A program made the translations under genes and the position numbers. Positions 1-7,984 of a DNA stretch of 19,042 nucleotides are shown piece by piece. This DNA is from Rhizobiaceae bacterium. GTDB lineage: Bacteria; Pseudomonadota; Alphaproteobacteria; Rhizobiales; Rhizobiaceae. Location: assembly GCA_014380965.1 (NCBI GenBank), contig JACMIV010000328.1, positions 1 through 19,042 on the forward strand, written 5' to 3'. The notes beneath the pieces were generated by a model. The model did not search any database. It was given only the letters and a program-made list of their open reading frames with translations, and was not told the DNA's origin. Within the stretch, counting starts at the first letter, position 1, and each line of letters begins with the position of its first letter.

Positions 1-1
1 C

Positions 2-76
2 GCGAGCCCGGCGACGCCGACACCCACACCAACGGCGCCCGCGCCTGCACCGCAGAGCCCCGACCCAGCCGGCTGA
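2..76 (+). CDS. 3' end of an Ala/Pro-rich protein (5' part outside window)
   Basis: Frame 2 is open from the window edge to a TGA at 74-76. It encodes 24 residues of Ala/Pro/Thr-rich low-complexity sequence (a PTPTPTAPAPAPQ-like run), typical of the disordered tail of an envelope or TPR-type protein in GC-rich alphaproteobacteria. The other two forward frames here read as Arg/His-rich or mixed sequence and are less protein-like. In related genomes a TPR or other envelope protein often lies upstream of der, but nothing in these residues identifies the family. A terminator-like hairpin 90 bp downstream fits a gene ending here. Function is unknown. Confidence 0.4.
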   Translation, partial: ASPATPTPTPTAPAPAPQSPDPAG

Positions 77-135
77 CGCGTCATTGTCGGATTTCGCCGC
101 TGACGCGTCATTGCCGGATTTCGCCGCTGACGCGG
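72..135. repeat. 27-bp tandem direct repeat, two full copies plus 10 bp
   Basis: The unit runs 72-98 and again 99-125, differing at a single base (T/C within CATTGTCGG / CATTGCCGG). A third copy starts at 126 and breaks off after GCTGACGCGG. Each copy begins GCTGACGCG, so the stop codon of the upstream reading frame (TGA 74-76) lies inside the first unit and is repeated as an out-of-use TGA in the later ones. The copies look like a recent local slippage duplication in a spacer. Confidence 0.9.
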
Positions 136-162
136 CGGCCCGGTCACCGCCGTCCGTTTCAC

Positions 163-211
163 GCCGCCCGGCAGGCCTTCCGACAAGGAAGGCTGCCGCG
201 GCGGCGCTTTT
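163..211 (+). terminator. strong hairpin, likely terminator of the upstream gene
   Basis: The left arm 163-181 pairs with the right arm 187-205 around the loop GACAA. Allowing one bulged base per arm (G175, C199) the stem has about 18 pairs, with CCTTCC/GGAAGG next to the loop. A short T run (208-211) follows. The T tract is only four bases, so this is a moderate Rho-independent terminator on sequence grounds. Its position between an upstream stop codon and der supports the call. Confidence 0.6.
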
Positions 212-242
212 GCCGTATGATCACGGCCTTGAAGTTCCGGCG

Positions 243-282
243 CCGGTCCGGGACGCCTCGATCTTTTCATCGTCCGGACCGG
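243..282 (+). promoter_or_regulatory. perfect 9-bp inverted repeat just upstream of der
   Basis: CCGGTCCGG (243-251) and CCGGACCGG (274-282) are exact reverse complements separated by 22 bases. The right arm ends 10 bases before the der start codon and occupies the only purine-containing stretch where a ribosome-binding site could sit (GGACCGGA). It could be a leader hairpin affecting der translation or a protein-binding site. No known regulator is recognised; chance occurrence in GC-rich DNA is possible. Confidence 0.35.
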
Positions 283-292
283 ATTTCATCCC

Positions 293-1723
293 ATGGTCAC
301 CATCGCCATCATCGGCCGCCCGAATGTCGGCAAGTCGACCCTCTTCAATCGTCTCGTCGGCAAGAAGCTCGCGCTCGTCGACGACCGGCCGGGCGTCACG
401 CGCGACCGGCGCAACGGCGACGCGCGCCTCCTCGACCTCGAATTCGAGATCATCGACACTGCCGGGCTCGAGGAGACGATCGGCGACACGCTGGAAGCCC
501 GGATGCGCGCCCAGACGGAGCTCGCGATGGATCTCGCCGACCTCTCCCTGTTCATGGTGGACGCGAAATCCGGGCTGACGCCGCAGGACAAGGTCTTCGG
601 CGAAGTTCTGCGCCGCCGCGGCAAGCCGGTCATCCTCGTCGCCAACAAGGCCGAGGCCAAGAACTCCTCGGAGGGCTTCTACGATGCCTTCACGCTGGGC
701 CTCGGCGAACCGGTCGCCATCTCGGCCGAACACGGCGAGGGCATGGGGGATCTGCGCGACGCGATCGTCGCTGCGCTCGGGCAGAACGCCTTCTACGAGG
801 AAGAGGACGACGAGGACGATTTCGGCGCCGAGGTGACGATACTTCCCGCCGGCGAGATCGACGGTGAGGAAGAGCCCGTCGAAGCTTACGACGCGACGAA
901 GCCGCTCCGCATCGCCATCGTCGGCCGCCCCAACGCCGGCAAGTCGACGCTTATCAACCGCTTCCTCGGCCAGGACCGTTTGCTGACCGGACCCGAGGCG
1001 GGAATCACCCGCGATTCCATCTCGGTCGAGTGGGAATGGCGCGGCCGGCGGATCAAGATGTTCGACACTGCCGGCATGCGCCGCAGGGCGAAGGTGCAGG
1101 AGAAGCTCGAGAAGCTCTCGGTCGCCGACGGCCTACGCGCCATCAAGTTCGCCGAGGTCGTCGTCGTCGTGTTCGACGCGACCATCCCCTTCGAACGTCA
1201 GGATCTGTCGATCTCCGACCTCATCATGCGCGAAGGTCGTGCGCCGGTGATCGCCTTCAACAAATGGGACCTCGTCGAGGACCGGCAGGCGGTGCTCGCG
1301 GACCTGCGCGAGAAGACCGAGCGCCTGCTGCCCCAGGCACGCGGCATCAAGGCCGTGCCCGTCTCGGGCGAGACCGGCGACGGGCTGGACCGGCTGATGC
1401 AGGCGATCACGGAGACCCACGAGACCTGGAACAAACGCATCTCGACGGCGAAGCTCAACCAGTGGCTGGAGCGCGTGGTCGGCCATCACCCGCCGCCGGC
1501 CGTCGCGGGGCGCCGCGTCACCATCAAGTACATGACGCAGGTGAAGAGCCGCCCGCCGACCTTCATGCTCTCGACGACACGGCCGGAGGCGCTGAATGCC
1601 GCCTATACCCGATACCTCGTAAACGGCCTTCGCGAGAGCTTCGGGCTTGCCGGCGTTCCAATCCGGCTCGGGCTTCGCAAGCCCGACAACCCCTTCGCGT
1701 CGCGGGCGAAGAAATACACCTGA
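293..1723 (+). CDS. der: ribosome biogenesis GTPase Der (EngA)
   Basis: Double-GTPase that acts in late 50S subunit assembly in the cytoplasm. The 476-residue product has the full Der architecture. The first G domain has GRPNVGKS at residues 8-15, DTAG at 55-58 and NKAE at 118-121. The second has GRPNAGKS at 211-218, DTAG at 258-261 and NKWD at 323-326. A C-terminal KH-like domain spans roughly residues 380-465. An acidic linker (about 169-198, rich in Glu/Asp) separates the G domains, as is common in this family. The ATG at 293 gives the canonical start right at the first P-loop strand; the Shine-Dalgarno is weak. No terminator is evident between der and the next co-directional gene. Identification is secure. 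Confidence 0.97.
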   Translation: MVTIAIIGRPNVGKSTLFNRLVGKKLALVDDRPGVTRDRRNGDARLLDLEFEIIDTAGLEETIGDTLEARMRAQTELAMDLADLSLFMVDAKSGLTPQDKVFGEVLRRRGKPVILVANKAEAKNSSEGFYDAFTLGLGEPVAISAEHGEGMGDLRDAIVAALGQNAFYEEEDDEDDFGAEVTILPAGEIDGEEEPVEAYDATKPLRIAIVGRPNAGKSTLINRFLGQDRLLTGPEAGITRDSISVEWEWRGRRIKMFDTAGMRRRAKVQEKLEKLSVADGLRAIKFAEVVVVVFDATIPFERQDLSISDLIMREGRAPVIAFNKWDLVEDRQAVLADLREKTERLLPQARGIKAVPVSGETGDGLDRLMQAITETHETWNKRISTAKLNQWLERVVGHHPPPAVAGRRVTIKYMTQVKSRPPTFMLSTTRPEALNAAYTRYLVNGLRESFGLAGVPIRLGLRKPDNPFASRAKKYT

Positions 1724-1779
1724 GCGTCGGCGCCAGGCGGTCCCAAAAGTTTTCGGAATTCTTCTGCAAATTCAAAGGC

Positions 1780-1804
1780 CGTTAACCAAGAAACAAGGTT
1801 AACG
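1780..1804. promoter_or_regulatory. 8-bp inverted repeat with two TTAAC cores upstream of the cell wall hydrolase gene
   Basis: CGTTAACC (1780-1787) and GGTTAACG (1797-1804) are perfect inverted repeats with a 9-base A-rich spacer, 44 bp before the downstream ATG. TTAACC resembles the half-site of the alphaproteobacterial cell-cycle regulator CtrA (consensus TTAA-N7-TTAA). Here, however, the two TTAA cores are 13 bp apart and the outer bases form a dyad. CtrA control is therefore only a suggestion. The AT-rich island stands out from the GC-rich surroundings. Confidence 0.4.
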
Positions 1805-1847
1805 AACGATGCTGGCTTCGTTGGGGTGACGAGGCGGGTGTCTGAGT

Positions 1848-3068
1848 ATGACGGAGCGTGTGGGCCGGTTGGGCCGAACGGCAGACAAGCGGCGGCCTCG
1901 CATCGGCTCGCGCATCCTTGGAATCCTTGTCTGCGGGGTTGTCCTCGTGCCGGTCTTTTCCAAACCCGTCGCCTTCCAGGACATGACGAGCCTTCTCGAA
2001 GGCGACCGCGCGGAGACGCGGTGGCAGTCCTATTTCCGCCCCTCCCCTGCCGGCGCGATCGAGACGGCGACCGTCGCTTTCGCCGGAGACGCGACGCGCG
2101 ATCGGCTTCCGAAAGGCGCCGGCATCGGCACGGCCGGCGGCGTGTATACGATGGACACCCCGCGGCCTGCCTTCGAAAGCCCTGACGAGGCACGCGTCAC
2201 GCGCGCCCAAAAGACCGGACGCGTCATCGCGGTCGAAGCGCAGGCGCCGCCGAAGGCCTTTACCGCAGGCTCGATCCTGGAGCGCCAAAGCCTCCTGCGG
2301 CCGGCATTGTCGATCGGCACTCTGGATGCCCCCAGCACGGGCTTCGAAAAGCCGGAGGCCGCCGATCGGGCCATTGCGGTGGCCATGATGTTCGAGGGCA
2401 AGTCTCCGCGGATTGCCGCGCCTGAAGAGAGGATCATGGTCGCCTCGCTCGAACCGTCCAAGTCCACGCCCCGCCCGGCGGAGTCGGATGTCGCAGCGAC
2501 GCAGGCGCTGGGCTATGCCGCAACGCCGCTACCAGGCGAAAGCCGAGCGGCGAGTCTGTTCGGCTCGATCCTTCGCGGCAGCGGCAAAGCTTTCGTACCG
2601 CCGATCGGCAAGAACGATCACGCCTGGGCGGCGACGCCGTTGCCGAAAAGCGCCTTCTCCGCAAAAGAGCAGACCTGCCTTGCGAACGGAATCTACTTCG
2701 AGGCGCGCGGCGAGAATGAGACGGGACAGGCAGCGGTAGCACAGGTGATCCTCAACCGCGTCCGCAACCCGACCTATCCGAACACGATCTGCGGCGTCGT
2801 CTACCAGAACAAGCACTGGACGAATCGCTGCCAGTTCTCTTTCGCCTGCGACGGGATCAAGGACCGCATCACCAACAAGCGCGCCTTCGCCACCGCCAAG
2901 CGCATCGCCGGCGAGGTGACGCGTGGCGAGACCTGGCTTGCCGACGTCGGCTCCGCGACCCACTACCACGCGACCTATGTCAAACCGCGCTGGGCCCGCG
3001 CGATGAAGAAGGTCGACAAGATCGGCCTGCACATCTTCTACCGCACCTATGGCGGCGGCTGGAACTGA
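1848..3068 (+). CDS. SleB-type cell wall hydrolase, membrane-anchored or exported
   Basis: Predicted peptidoglycan hydrolase of the SleB / Hydrolase_2 family (lytic transglycosylase-like or amidase-like), acting on the cell wall in the periplasm. The 406-residue product has a positively charged N-terminus, then a hydrophobic segment at about residues 21-40 (signal anchor). A long low-complexity Ala/Pro/Glu-rich linker (about 45-265) follows, then the C-terminal catalytic domain (about 270-406). That domain contains the family hallmark YFEARGE (residues 283-289, probable catalytic Glu285), the NRV motif near 303 and a Cys-rich middle. The start at 1848 precedes the basic/hydrophobic leader, although the ribosome-binding site is poor. 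A TTAAC inverted repeat lies just upstream. Exact cleavage specificity cannot be read from sequence. Confidence 0.88.
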   Translation: MTERVGRLGRTADKRRPRIGSRILGILVCGVVLVPVFSKPVAFQDMTSLLEGDRAETRWQSYFRPSPAGAIETATVAFAGDATRDRLPKGAGIGTAGGVYTMDTPRPAFESPDEARVTRAQKTGRVIAVEAQAPPKAFTAGSILERQSLLRPALSIGTLDAPSTGFEKPEAADRAIAVAMMFEGKSPRIAAPEERIMVASLEPSKSTPRPAESDVAATQALGYAATPLPGESRAASLFGSILRGSGKAFVPPIGKNDHAWAATPLPKSAFSAKEQTCLANGIYFEARGENETGQAAVAQVILNRVRNPTYPNTICGVVYQNKHWTNRCQFSFACDGIKDRITNKRAFATAKRIAGEVTRGETWLADVGSATHYHATYVKPRWARAMKKVDKIGLHIFYRTYGGGWN

Positions 3069-3254
3069 GCACGTCCAAGCGCCGCGACGCACTCCGGACG
3101 GCCGACAAAGCTCACGAAACAGGTCGATTCAAGGGCTCGTCGGTATGAGGGGCGGGCCCCGCTTCCCGCGCGAGCGGCAAGCCGAAGCCCCGGCGCTTGC
3201 AAGGTCTCGCCGGCTGGGCTCTGGTGCCGCACGAAGCGCGACGGAGCGAGGCGA

Positions 3255-3650
3255 ATGGCTGAACGGGAGCACGGGGAAGGCAGCAATGGCCTGCCCGATG
3301 CCGATCTGACGAAACGGCGGGAGGCCCTGGCCCAAAGGCTTGCGACCCAACGCGCGCGGCTCGATCCGCCCAAAGCCTTCTCCGGCGGCGGCGGCATGAG
3401 GGGCGCTGCCGACGGCATGAAGCTTGCCAGCGAATTCGTGGGCGGCGTGCTCGTCGGTGCCGGAATCGGCTATCTCCTCGACCTCTTCGCGGGCACCTCC
3501 CCGTTCGGCCTCATCGTGTTCCTCGTCCTTGGTTTCGTCGCCGGCGTGCTGAACGTCTTGCGCTCGATCGGGAAGACGTCTGCTTCCCCGAGCGCCTCCC
3601 CGGCCGTCGGACCCGAAGATGCCGAGAAGGGCGAGAACGAGATCCGATAA
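3255..3650 (+). CDS. atpI: ATP synthase accessory protein AtpI
   Basis: First gene of the F0 operon. AtpI-type proteins are small membrane proteins that assist c-ring assembly and/or Mg2+ supply; they are not a stoichiometric part of the enzyme. The 131-residue product has a charged cytoplasmic N-terminus (1-45), a Gly-rich stretch, and two hydrophobic segments at about residues 60-77 and 83-102 joined by a short loop (LFAGTSPFG). This is the usual AtpI/AtpZ two-helix hairpin. It ends in a polar Ser/Ala/Glu-rich tail. GGAG lies 8 bases before the ATG. The 186 bp between the preceding stop codon and this start contain no recognisable gene or clear terminator and probably hold the operon promoter. 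Confidence 0.85.
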   Translation: MAEREHGEGSNGLPDADLTKRREALAQRLATQRARLDPPKAFSGGGGMRGAADGMKLASEFVGGVLVGAGIGYLLDLFAGTSPFGLIVFLVLGFVAGVLNVLRSIGKTSASPSASPAVGPEDAEKGENEIR

Positions 3651-3730
3651 ACTGTTGCGATCCGCAATTTCAGACGTTATGGCATGGCGCATCCGCCAAG
3701 AGGGCGACGGATGTTGAAGGGCTACAGAGT

Positions 3731-4480
3731 TTGGCGAACGATCCGCTCCACCAATTCGTGCTTCAGCCGATCCTGCCGATCGAGGCAGCCGGGCTGAATT
3801 TCTCGTTCACCAACTCCTCGCTGTTCATGGTCGCGACCGTCGCGGTCGCCTCCGCGTTCCTCTACTGGTCGACGTCGAGCGGCAGGCTCGTGCCAAGCCG
3901 CGCCCAGTCGATCGCGGAAATGTCCTACGAGTTCATCGCGAACATGCTTCGCGATTCGGCGGGCAAGAGCGGGATGCACTTCTTTCCGCTGGTCTTTTCG
4001 CTGTTCATGTTCGTGCTGGTCGCCAACCTTCTCGGCATGTTTCCGTACTTCTTCACCGTGACGAGCCACATCATCGTGACCTTCGCGCTGTCGCTGGTCG
4101 TCATCGGCACGGTCGTCGTCTACGGCATCTTCAAGCACGGCCTGTCTTGGTTCAAGCTGTTCGTGCCGGCAGGCGTGCCGATGGTGATCCTGCCCTTCGT
4201 CGTGCTCATCGAGGTCATCTCTTTCCTCTCGCGACCGATCTCGCTCTCGGTTCGTCTCTTTGCCAACATGCTCGCGGGCCACATCACCCTGAAGGTCTTC
4301 GCTGGCTTCGTGGTGTCGCTCGGAGCGCTCGGCGCGGTCGGCATCGGCGGGGCGATACTGCCGCTGATCATGACCGTCGCGCTGACCGGGCTTGAATTCC
4401 TGGTCGCCTTCCTGCAGGCCTACGTCTTCGCGGTCCTGACCTGCATGTACCTCAACGATGCGGTCCATCCCCATCATTGA
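3731..4480 (+). CDS. atpB: F0F1 ATP synthase subunit a
   Basis: Membrane subunit that forms the proton half-channels against the c-ring. The 249-residue product matches the alphaproteobacterial subunit a in length and motifs. These include the TLKVFAGFV helix and the [17 protein letters not shown] segment carrying the essential arginine (Arg175 here, equivalent to E. coli aArg210). Five to six transmembrane segments are visible. The start is a TTG at 3731: the translated N-terminus MANDPLHQF matches the family start, no in-frame ATG serves better, and GAAGG lies about 10 bases upstream. It is 80 bp after atpI and precedes atpE by 70 bp. Confidence 0.96.
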   Translation: MANDPLHQFVLQPILPIEAAGLNFSFTNSSLFMVATVAVASAFLYWSTSSGRLVPSRAQSIAEMSYEFIANMLRDSAGKSGMHFFPLVFSLFMFVLVANLLGMFPYFFTVTSHIIVTFALSLVVIGTVVVYGIFKHGLSWFKLFVPAGVPMVILPFVVLIEVISFLSRPISLSVRLFANMLAGHITLKVFAGFVVSLGALGAVGIGGAILPLIMTVALTGLEFLVAFLQAYVFAVLTCMYLNDAVHPHH

Positions 4481-4550
4481 TCGAACCACGAACGTCGCGT
4501 CCATGTCGGTCGCGAATTCCAACCGCACGTTCCAGACAAAGGAGATCTTC

Positions 4551-4778
4551 ATGGACGCGGAAGCTGCACGTTACATCGGCGCCGGACTCGCTTGCTTCGG
4601 CATGGCCGGAACCGCCATCGGTCTCGGCAACATGTTCGCCCAGTACCTCGCCGGCGCGCTGCGCAACCCCTCGGCCGCCGACGGCCAGTTCGGTCGCCTG
4701 ATCTTCGGCTTCGCGGTCACGGAAGCGCTCGGCATCTTCTCGCTGCTCGTCGCGCTGCTCCTTCTCTTCGCGGTCTAA
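4551..4778 (+). CDS. atpE: F0F1 ATP synthase subunit c
   Basis: Forms the rotating proteolipid ring of F0. The 75-residue product is a two-helix hairpin. Helix 1 is Gly/Ala-rich (about 8-33), the polar loop contains the conserved RNP (residues 38-40), and helix 2 (about 48-75) carries the proton-binding carboxylate Glu58 in the TEALGIFSL context. The expected partners of a Na+-type site are not evident, so a proton ring is likely. An excellent ribosome-binding site (AAAGGAG, 6 bases before the ATG) fits the high copy number needed. An upstream in-frame ATG at 4458 would add 31 residues overlapping atpB and is rejected. A perfect hairpin lies 28 bp after the stop. Confidence 0.97.
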   Translation: MDAEAARYIGAGLACFGMAGTAIGLGNMFAQYLAGALRNPSAADGQFGRLIFGFAVTEALGIFSLLVALLLLFAV

Positions 4779-4805
4779 GACCCGCTTCGAGTTCAGACCG
4801 TTACG

Positions 4806-4842
4806 CCAGCCGCCCGATCGAGAGGGCGGCTGGTTTCCCTTT
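4806..4842 (+). terminator. intra-operon hairpin between atpE and atpF' (attenuator or mRNA stabiliser)
   Basis: CCAGCCGCCC (4806-4815) and GGGCGGCTGG (4824-4833) are perfect 10-bp complements around an 8-base loop, followed by TTTCCCTTT. The T tract is interrupted, so the element looks like a partial terminator or an mRNA 3'-end stabiliser rather than a full stop. It sits exactly where more c-subunit than b/b' message is needed. The role is inferred from position. Confidence 0.65.
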
Positions 4843-4856
4843 CGCCGGAGAGACAG

Positions 4857-5471
4857 ATGTTCGTCACCGTAGCCCGCGCACAGACACACGAGCCTGCGGC
4901 GGCGCCGGCACATGGCAGCGCCCCTGATACGGGCGCCGTCGCACATGGCGAACTCGTCGCCATCGAGGGCGAACACGCGACCGGCGTCTTTCCGCCGATG
5001 GACACCAACTATTTCCCATCGCAGCTCCTCTGGCTCGCGATCTCCTTCGGCGTCTTCTACATCGTGCTGCAGCGGATCATCCTGCCGCGGATCGGCGCGA
5101 TCATCGAGAACCGCCGCGACAAGATCGCGCTGGACCTCAACGCCGCCGAGAAGATGAAGACCGACGCAGACGCGGCGCTCGCATCCTATGAACAGGAGCT
5201 CGCGAGCGCCCGCGACCGTTCGAACAAGATCGCTCTCTCCGCCCGCGACTCCGCCAAGGCGGACGCGGATGCCGAGCGTGCCAAGGTCGAAGCCTCGCTC
5301 GACGAGAAGCTCGAGTCGGCGCAGGCCCGCATCGCGGAGATCAAGACGAAGGCGCTGGCCGATGTCGGCGTCATCGCCGAAGACGCTACCGAGACGATCC
5401 TCAAGGCCGTCGCCGGTCTAGACGTATCGCGCGACGACGTGGCGGGCGCCGTGCGCTCCGTCCGTTCCTAG
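4857..5471 (+). CDS. atpF2: F0F1 ATP synthase subunit b'
   Basis: Second type of peripheral-stalk subunit, forming a b/b' heterodimer that links F0 to F1. The 204-residue product has an Ala/His/Glu-rich N-terminal extension (1-48), characteristic of alphaproteobacterial b'. One membrane helix follows (about 53-73, FPSQLLWLAISFGVFYIVL), then a long charged, Ala-rich coiled coil (about 85-190). The ribosome-binding site GGAGAG is 5 bases before the ATG. It is separated from atpE by a hairpin and from atpF by only 11 bp, its stop codon overlapping the atpF ribosome-binding site. Sometimes named atpG in related genomes. Confidence 0.93.
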   Translation: MFVTVARAQTHEPAAAPAHGSAPDTGAVAHGELVAIEGEHATGVFPPMDTNYFPSQLLWLAISFGVFYIVLQRIILPRIGAIIENRRDKIALDLNAAEKMKTDADAALASYEQELASARDRSNKIALSARDSAKADADAERAKVEASLDEKLESAQARIAEIKTKALADVGVIAEDATETILKAVAGLDVSRDDVAGAVRSVRS

Positions 5472-5482
5472 GAGATTCTTCG

Positions 5483-5968
5483 ATGGCGTTCGACAACTCG
5501 TTCTGGGCCCTCGTCGGGCTCATCCTGTTCCTCGCGTTGATGCTATACTTCAAGGTGCCTGGCATGATCGCAAAGGCGCTCGACGCCCGCGCTGTCCAGA
5601 TCCGAAAGGAGCTCGACGAAGCGCGCGAGCTGAAGGAAGAAGCCAAGCAGCAGCTCGCCGAATATCAGCGTCGGCGCCGCGAGGCGGAGGTGGAAGCCTC
5701 CCAGATCGTCGCGGCAGCTGAGCGCGAGGCGGCATCCATGCTGGATGAGGCCCGAATCAAGACCGAGCAATACGTGACCCGTCGCACCGCGATGGCCGAG
5801 ACCAAGATCGCGCAGGCCGAGAGCGAGGCGATCGCCGAGGTCCGTTCCTCCGCCGTCGAGATCGCGATCGCGGCCGCATCGAAAATTCTCTCCGAGCGCG
5901 GCTCGTCAGGAGAAGGCAACCGACTGATCGATCAGTCGATTTCGGAAGTCCGAACTCGACTGAACTGA
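5483..5968 (+). CDS. atpF: F0F1 ATP synthase subunit b
   Basis: Peripheral-stalk subunit of the ATP synthase and last gene of this F0 operon. The 161-residue product has a short N-terminal membrane helix (about 6-23, FWALVGLILFLALMLYF). A long amphipathic, Arg/Glu/Ala-rich coiled-coil stalk follows (about 30-140), and the C-terminal SKILSERG region is typical of subunit b. AGGAG lies 7 bases before the ATG and overlaps the stop of the b' gene, suggesting translational coupling. F1 genes (atpHAGDC) do not follow. This is the normal split arrangement in alphaproteobacteria, and a Rho-independent terminator ends the unit. Confidence 0.95.
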   Translation: MAFDNSFWALVGLILFLALMLYFKVPGMIAKALDARAVQIRKELDEARELKEEAKQQLAEYQRRRREAEVEASQIVAAAEREAASMLDEARIKTEQYVTRRTAMAETKIAQAESEAIAEVRSSAVEIAIAAASKILSERGSSGEGNRLIDQSISEVRTRLN

Positions 5969-5993
5969 ATTGCCTGGCACCCGTATCGATGAC

Positions 5994-6020
5994 GGCCGCG
6001 GCTTCAGCTGCGGCCTTTTT
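5994..6020 (+). terminator. Rho-independent terminator of the atp F0 operon
   Basis: GGCCGC (5994-5999) pairs with GCGGCC (6010-6015), with further pairing inside the arms (G-GC/GC-T), and five T residues follow at once (6016-6020). It lies 26 bases after the atpF stop and before the convergent rnhB stop, oriented for the plus-strand transcript. Confidence 0.85.
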
Positions 6021-6039
6021 CGTTACAACGATCCGCGAC

Positions 6040-6729
6040 TTAAGTGAGCGCCAAGACTCTTTGTCGGATCGGGCTGAAGCTCTGCCGGTGAAACCGGCAA
6101 GGCCCGTGCCTTGCGAGGGCGTCGAGGTGTTGGGGTGTGCCGTAGCCCATGTGTCGTCCAAAGCCATAGGCCGGAAATGCCGCGCAGAGACGCCGCATCA
6201 GCGCGTCGCGTGCAACTTTCGCGACGATCGAGGCCGCCGCGATCGAAAGGGAAAGGCCATCTCCACCGACAACGGCCGTGCCTTTACAGGCAAGGCCGGG
6301 TGCTATGTCGTGACCGTCGATCAGAACATGGCATGGACGCGCGGCAAGCCCGGCGACGGCGCGGCGCATTGCGAGGAGCGTGGCGCCACGGATGTTCAGG
6401 CGGTCGACCTCGTCGGCACTCGCGGAGGCTATAGACACCATGGCGGTTCGAAGGATCTCCCCGTTGAGGCGCTCCCTCTCGGCAGCGCTCAACGTCTTGG
6501 AATCGGCTAGACCTACAGGTATCGCGCCGCGGTCGAGGATCACGGCCGCAGCGAAGACGGGGCCCGCGAGAGGACCCCGCCCCACCTCGTCGACGCCCGC
6601 AACCAGACGGTCACCGATCCGATGACGGGCCGCCTCCAGCCCGAAATCGGGAGCCGGGCGGCGCATGTCGCGCGGAACTGAGGGAGAATCGGAGGAACGG
6701 CAAGCCATCGTGCGGCGACGCTGATCCAT
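6040..6729 (-). CDS. rnhB: ribonuclease HII
   Basis: Cytoplasmic endonuclease that cuts the RNA strand of RNA-DNA hybrids and single ribonucleotides in DNA. The motifs are complete: VDEVGRGPLAGPV with the first Asp/Glu pair, DSKTL, the DGHD strand, AAASIVAKVARD, and the C-terminal GYGTPQHLDAL. The start at 6729 (229 residues) was chosen because GCGGAG lies about 8 bases upstream. The alternatives are 6708, whose product begins at the SSDSP stretch I recall near the start of rhizobial homologues but has no ribosome-binding site, and 6666. It lies 97 bp downstream of the radical SAM gene on the same strand and may be co-transcribed. It converges on the atp operon. Confidence 0.93.
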   Translation of the reverse strand: MDQRRRTMACRSSDSPSVPRDMRRPAPDFGLEAARHRIGDRLVAGVDEVGRGPLAGPVFAAAVILDRGAIPVGLADSKTLSAAERERLNGEILRTAMVSIASASADEVDRLNIRGATLLAMRRAVAGLAARPCHVLIDGHDIAPGLACKGTAVVGGDGLSLSIAAASIVAKVARDALMRRLCAAFPAYGFGRHMGYGTPQHLDALARHGPCRFHRQSFSPIRQRVLALT

Positions 6730-6826
6730 TCTCCGATTCTCCGCAAGGCCCGGCCGCCCCGCGGGGACGGGATGGCCGAACCGCACCGGCCCGATGGGAC
6801 AGCCGGCGATGATAATAGTGCCCGTT

Positions 6827-7984
6827 TCAGAGCAGTGAAAGCTGGACGCCTGCAGCCTTCGGCGCCCTGAAGAGATCCGCCCGCAACGCCGTCCGGCTCT
6901 CGTTCAGCCCGAGTCGCGTCGCAGCCATCTCGAAGCGTCGCTTGATCTGGAAGGCGTAAGGCCCGGTGCCGCGCATGCGCTTCCCCCATTCCGCGTCGTA
7001 GTCCTTGCCGTCGCGCATCGACCGCAGGAGCTGCAGGACGTGGCGGTAGCGGTTCGGGTAGTGGCGGAGGAGCCAGTCCTTGAAGATCGGGCTGACTTCG
7101 AGCGGCAGCCGCAGGAGGACGTAGCCCGCCTCCTTCGCGCCCGCCGTCACGGCCGCTTCCAGCAGCCGCTCGATCTCGTGGTCCGTGAGGCCCGGAATGA
7201 TCGGCGCCGTCATGACCATGGTGGGAATGCCGGCCTCGCTCAGCGCCTTCACCGCGTCGAGCCGCTTGGCGGGAGTCGCCGCCCGCGGCTCCATGGCCCG
7301 TGCAAGCGTCCGATCGAGTGTCGTCACCGACAGCGCGACCTTGACGAGCCCCTTGGCGGCCATGCGCGACAGGATGTCGATGTCGCGCGTCACCAGCGAC
7401 GACTTCGTGACGATGCCGACGGGATGGTCGGCCGCCTCCAGCACTTCGAGGACCTCGCGCATGATGCGCCAGCTCTTCTCGATCGGCTGATAGGGATCGG
7501 TGTTGGTCCCGATCGCGATCGTGCGCGGCTCGTAGCCCGGTTTTGCGATCTCCCGCTCCAGCAGCTCGGCGGCGTTCGGCTTGGCGAACAGCTTCGCCTC
7601 GAAGTCGAGGCCAGGCGACAGTCCCATATAGGCGTGGCTCGGCCGGGCGAAGCAATAGACGCAGCCGTGTTCGCAGCCGCGATAGGGATTGACCGAGCGG
7701 TCGAAGGAGATGTCCGGAGACGTGTTCTTCGAGATGATCGACTTCGGCTTCTCGACCGTCACGTCGGTCTTGAAGGCCGGAAGTTCCTCCAGCGAGTTCC
7801 AGCCGTCGTCGTAGGCGCTGCGGGCAAATGGCTCGAAACGCCCGGTCGGGTTGACGCCCGCCCCCCTGCCGCGTCGGCGTTCGAAGCCGACGCGAAGGCC
7901 CGCTTCCGTGATGATGTGCTGCGCGATGTCGATGCCGTTCGGCGCGGAGAAAGCAGCGCGGTCGGCGGCAATGATGTCCTGCAT
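6827..7984 (-). CDS. PA0069 / Rv2578c family radical SAM protein
   Basis: Radical SAM protein of the SplB-like group known as the PA0069 or Rv2578c family; the reaction is not established. The 385-residue product has the cluster-binding motif CEHGCVYC (Cys104, Cys108, Cys111) in the diagnostic context NPYRGC...FARPSH. It also has the GTNTDPYQP and TKSSL strands of the SAM barrel. GGAAGG is 8 bases before the ATG. A LexA-like box (8043-8057) lies 58 bp upstream of the start codon, in the position of a promoter. As I recall, PA0069 belongs to the LexA regulon of Pseudomonas aeruginosa, so a DNA-damage role is plausible but not shown. rnhB follows on the same strand. Confidence 0.9.
   Translation of the reverse strand: MQDIIAADRAAFSAPNGIDIAQHIITEAGLRVGFERRRGRGAGVNPTGRFEPFARSAYDDGWNSLEELPAFKTDVTVEKPKSIISKNTSPDISFDRSVNPYRGCEHGCVYCFARPSHAYMGLSPGLDFEAKLFAKPNAAELLEREIAKPGYEPRTIAIGTNTDPYQPIEKSWRIMREVLEVLEAADHPVGIVTKSSLVTRDIDILSRMAAKGLVKVALSVTTLDRTLARAMEPRAATPAKRLDAVKALSEAGIPTMVMTAPIIPGLTDHEIERLLEAAVTAGAKEAGYVLLRLPLEVSPIFKDWLLRHYPNRYRHVLQLLRSMRDGKDYDAEWGKRMRGTGPYAFQIKRRFEMAATRLGLNESRTALRADLFRAPKAAGVQLSLL

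Noticed and set aside
3722-4552. 276-codon minus-strand frame opposite atpB
   Set aside because: Antisense of a conserved membrane protein gives a highly charged His/Asp/Arg-rich product, a typical artefact.
5989-6510. 173-codon plus-strand frame after the atp terminator
   Set aside because: It lies opposite rnhB, starts inside the terminator hairpin and has no family resemblance.
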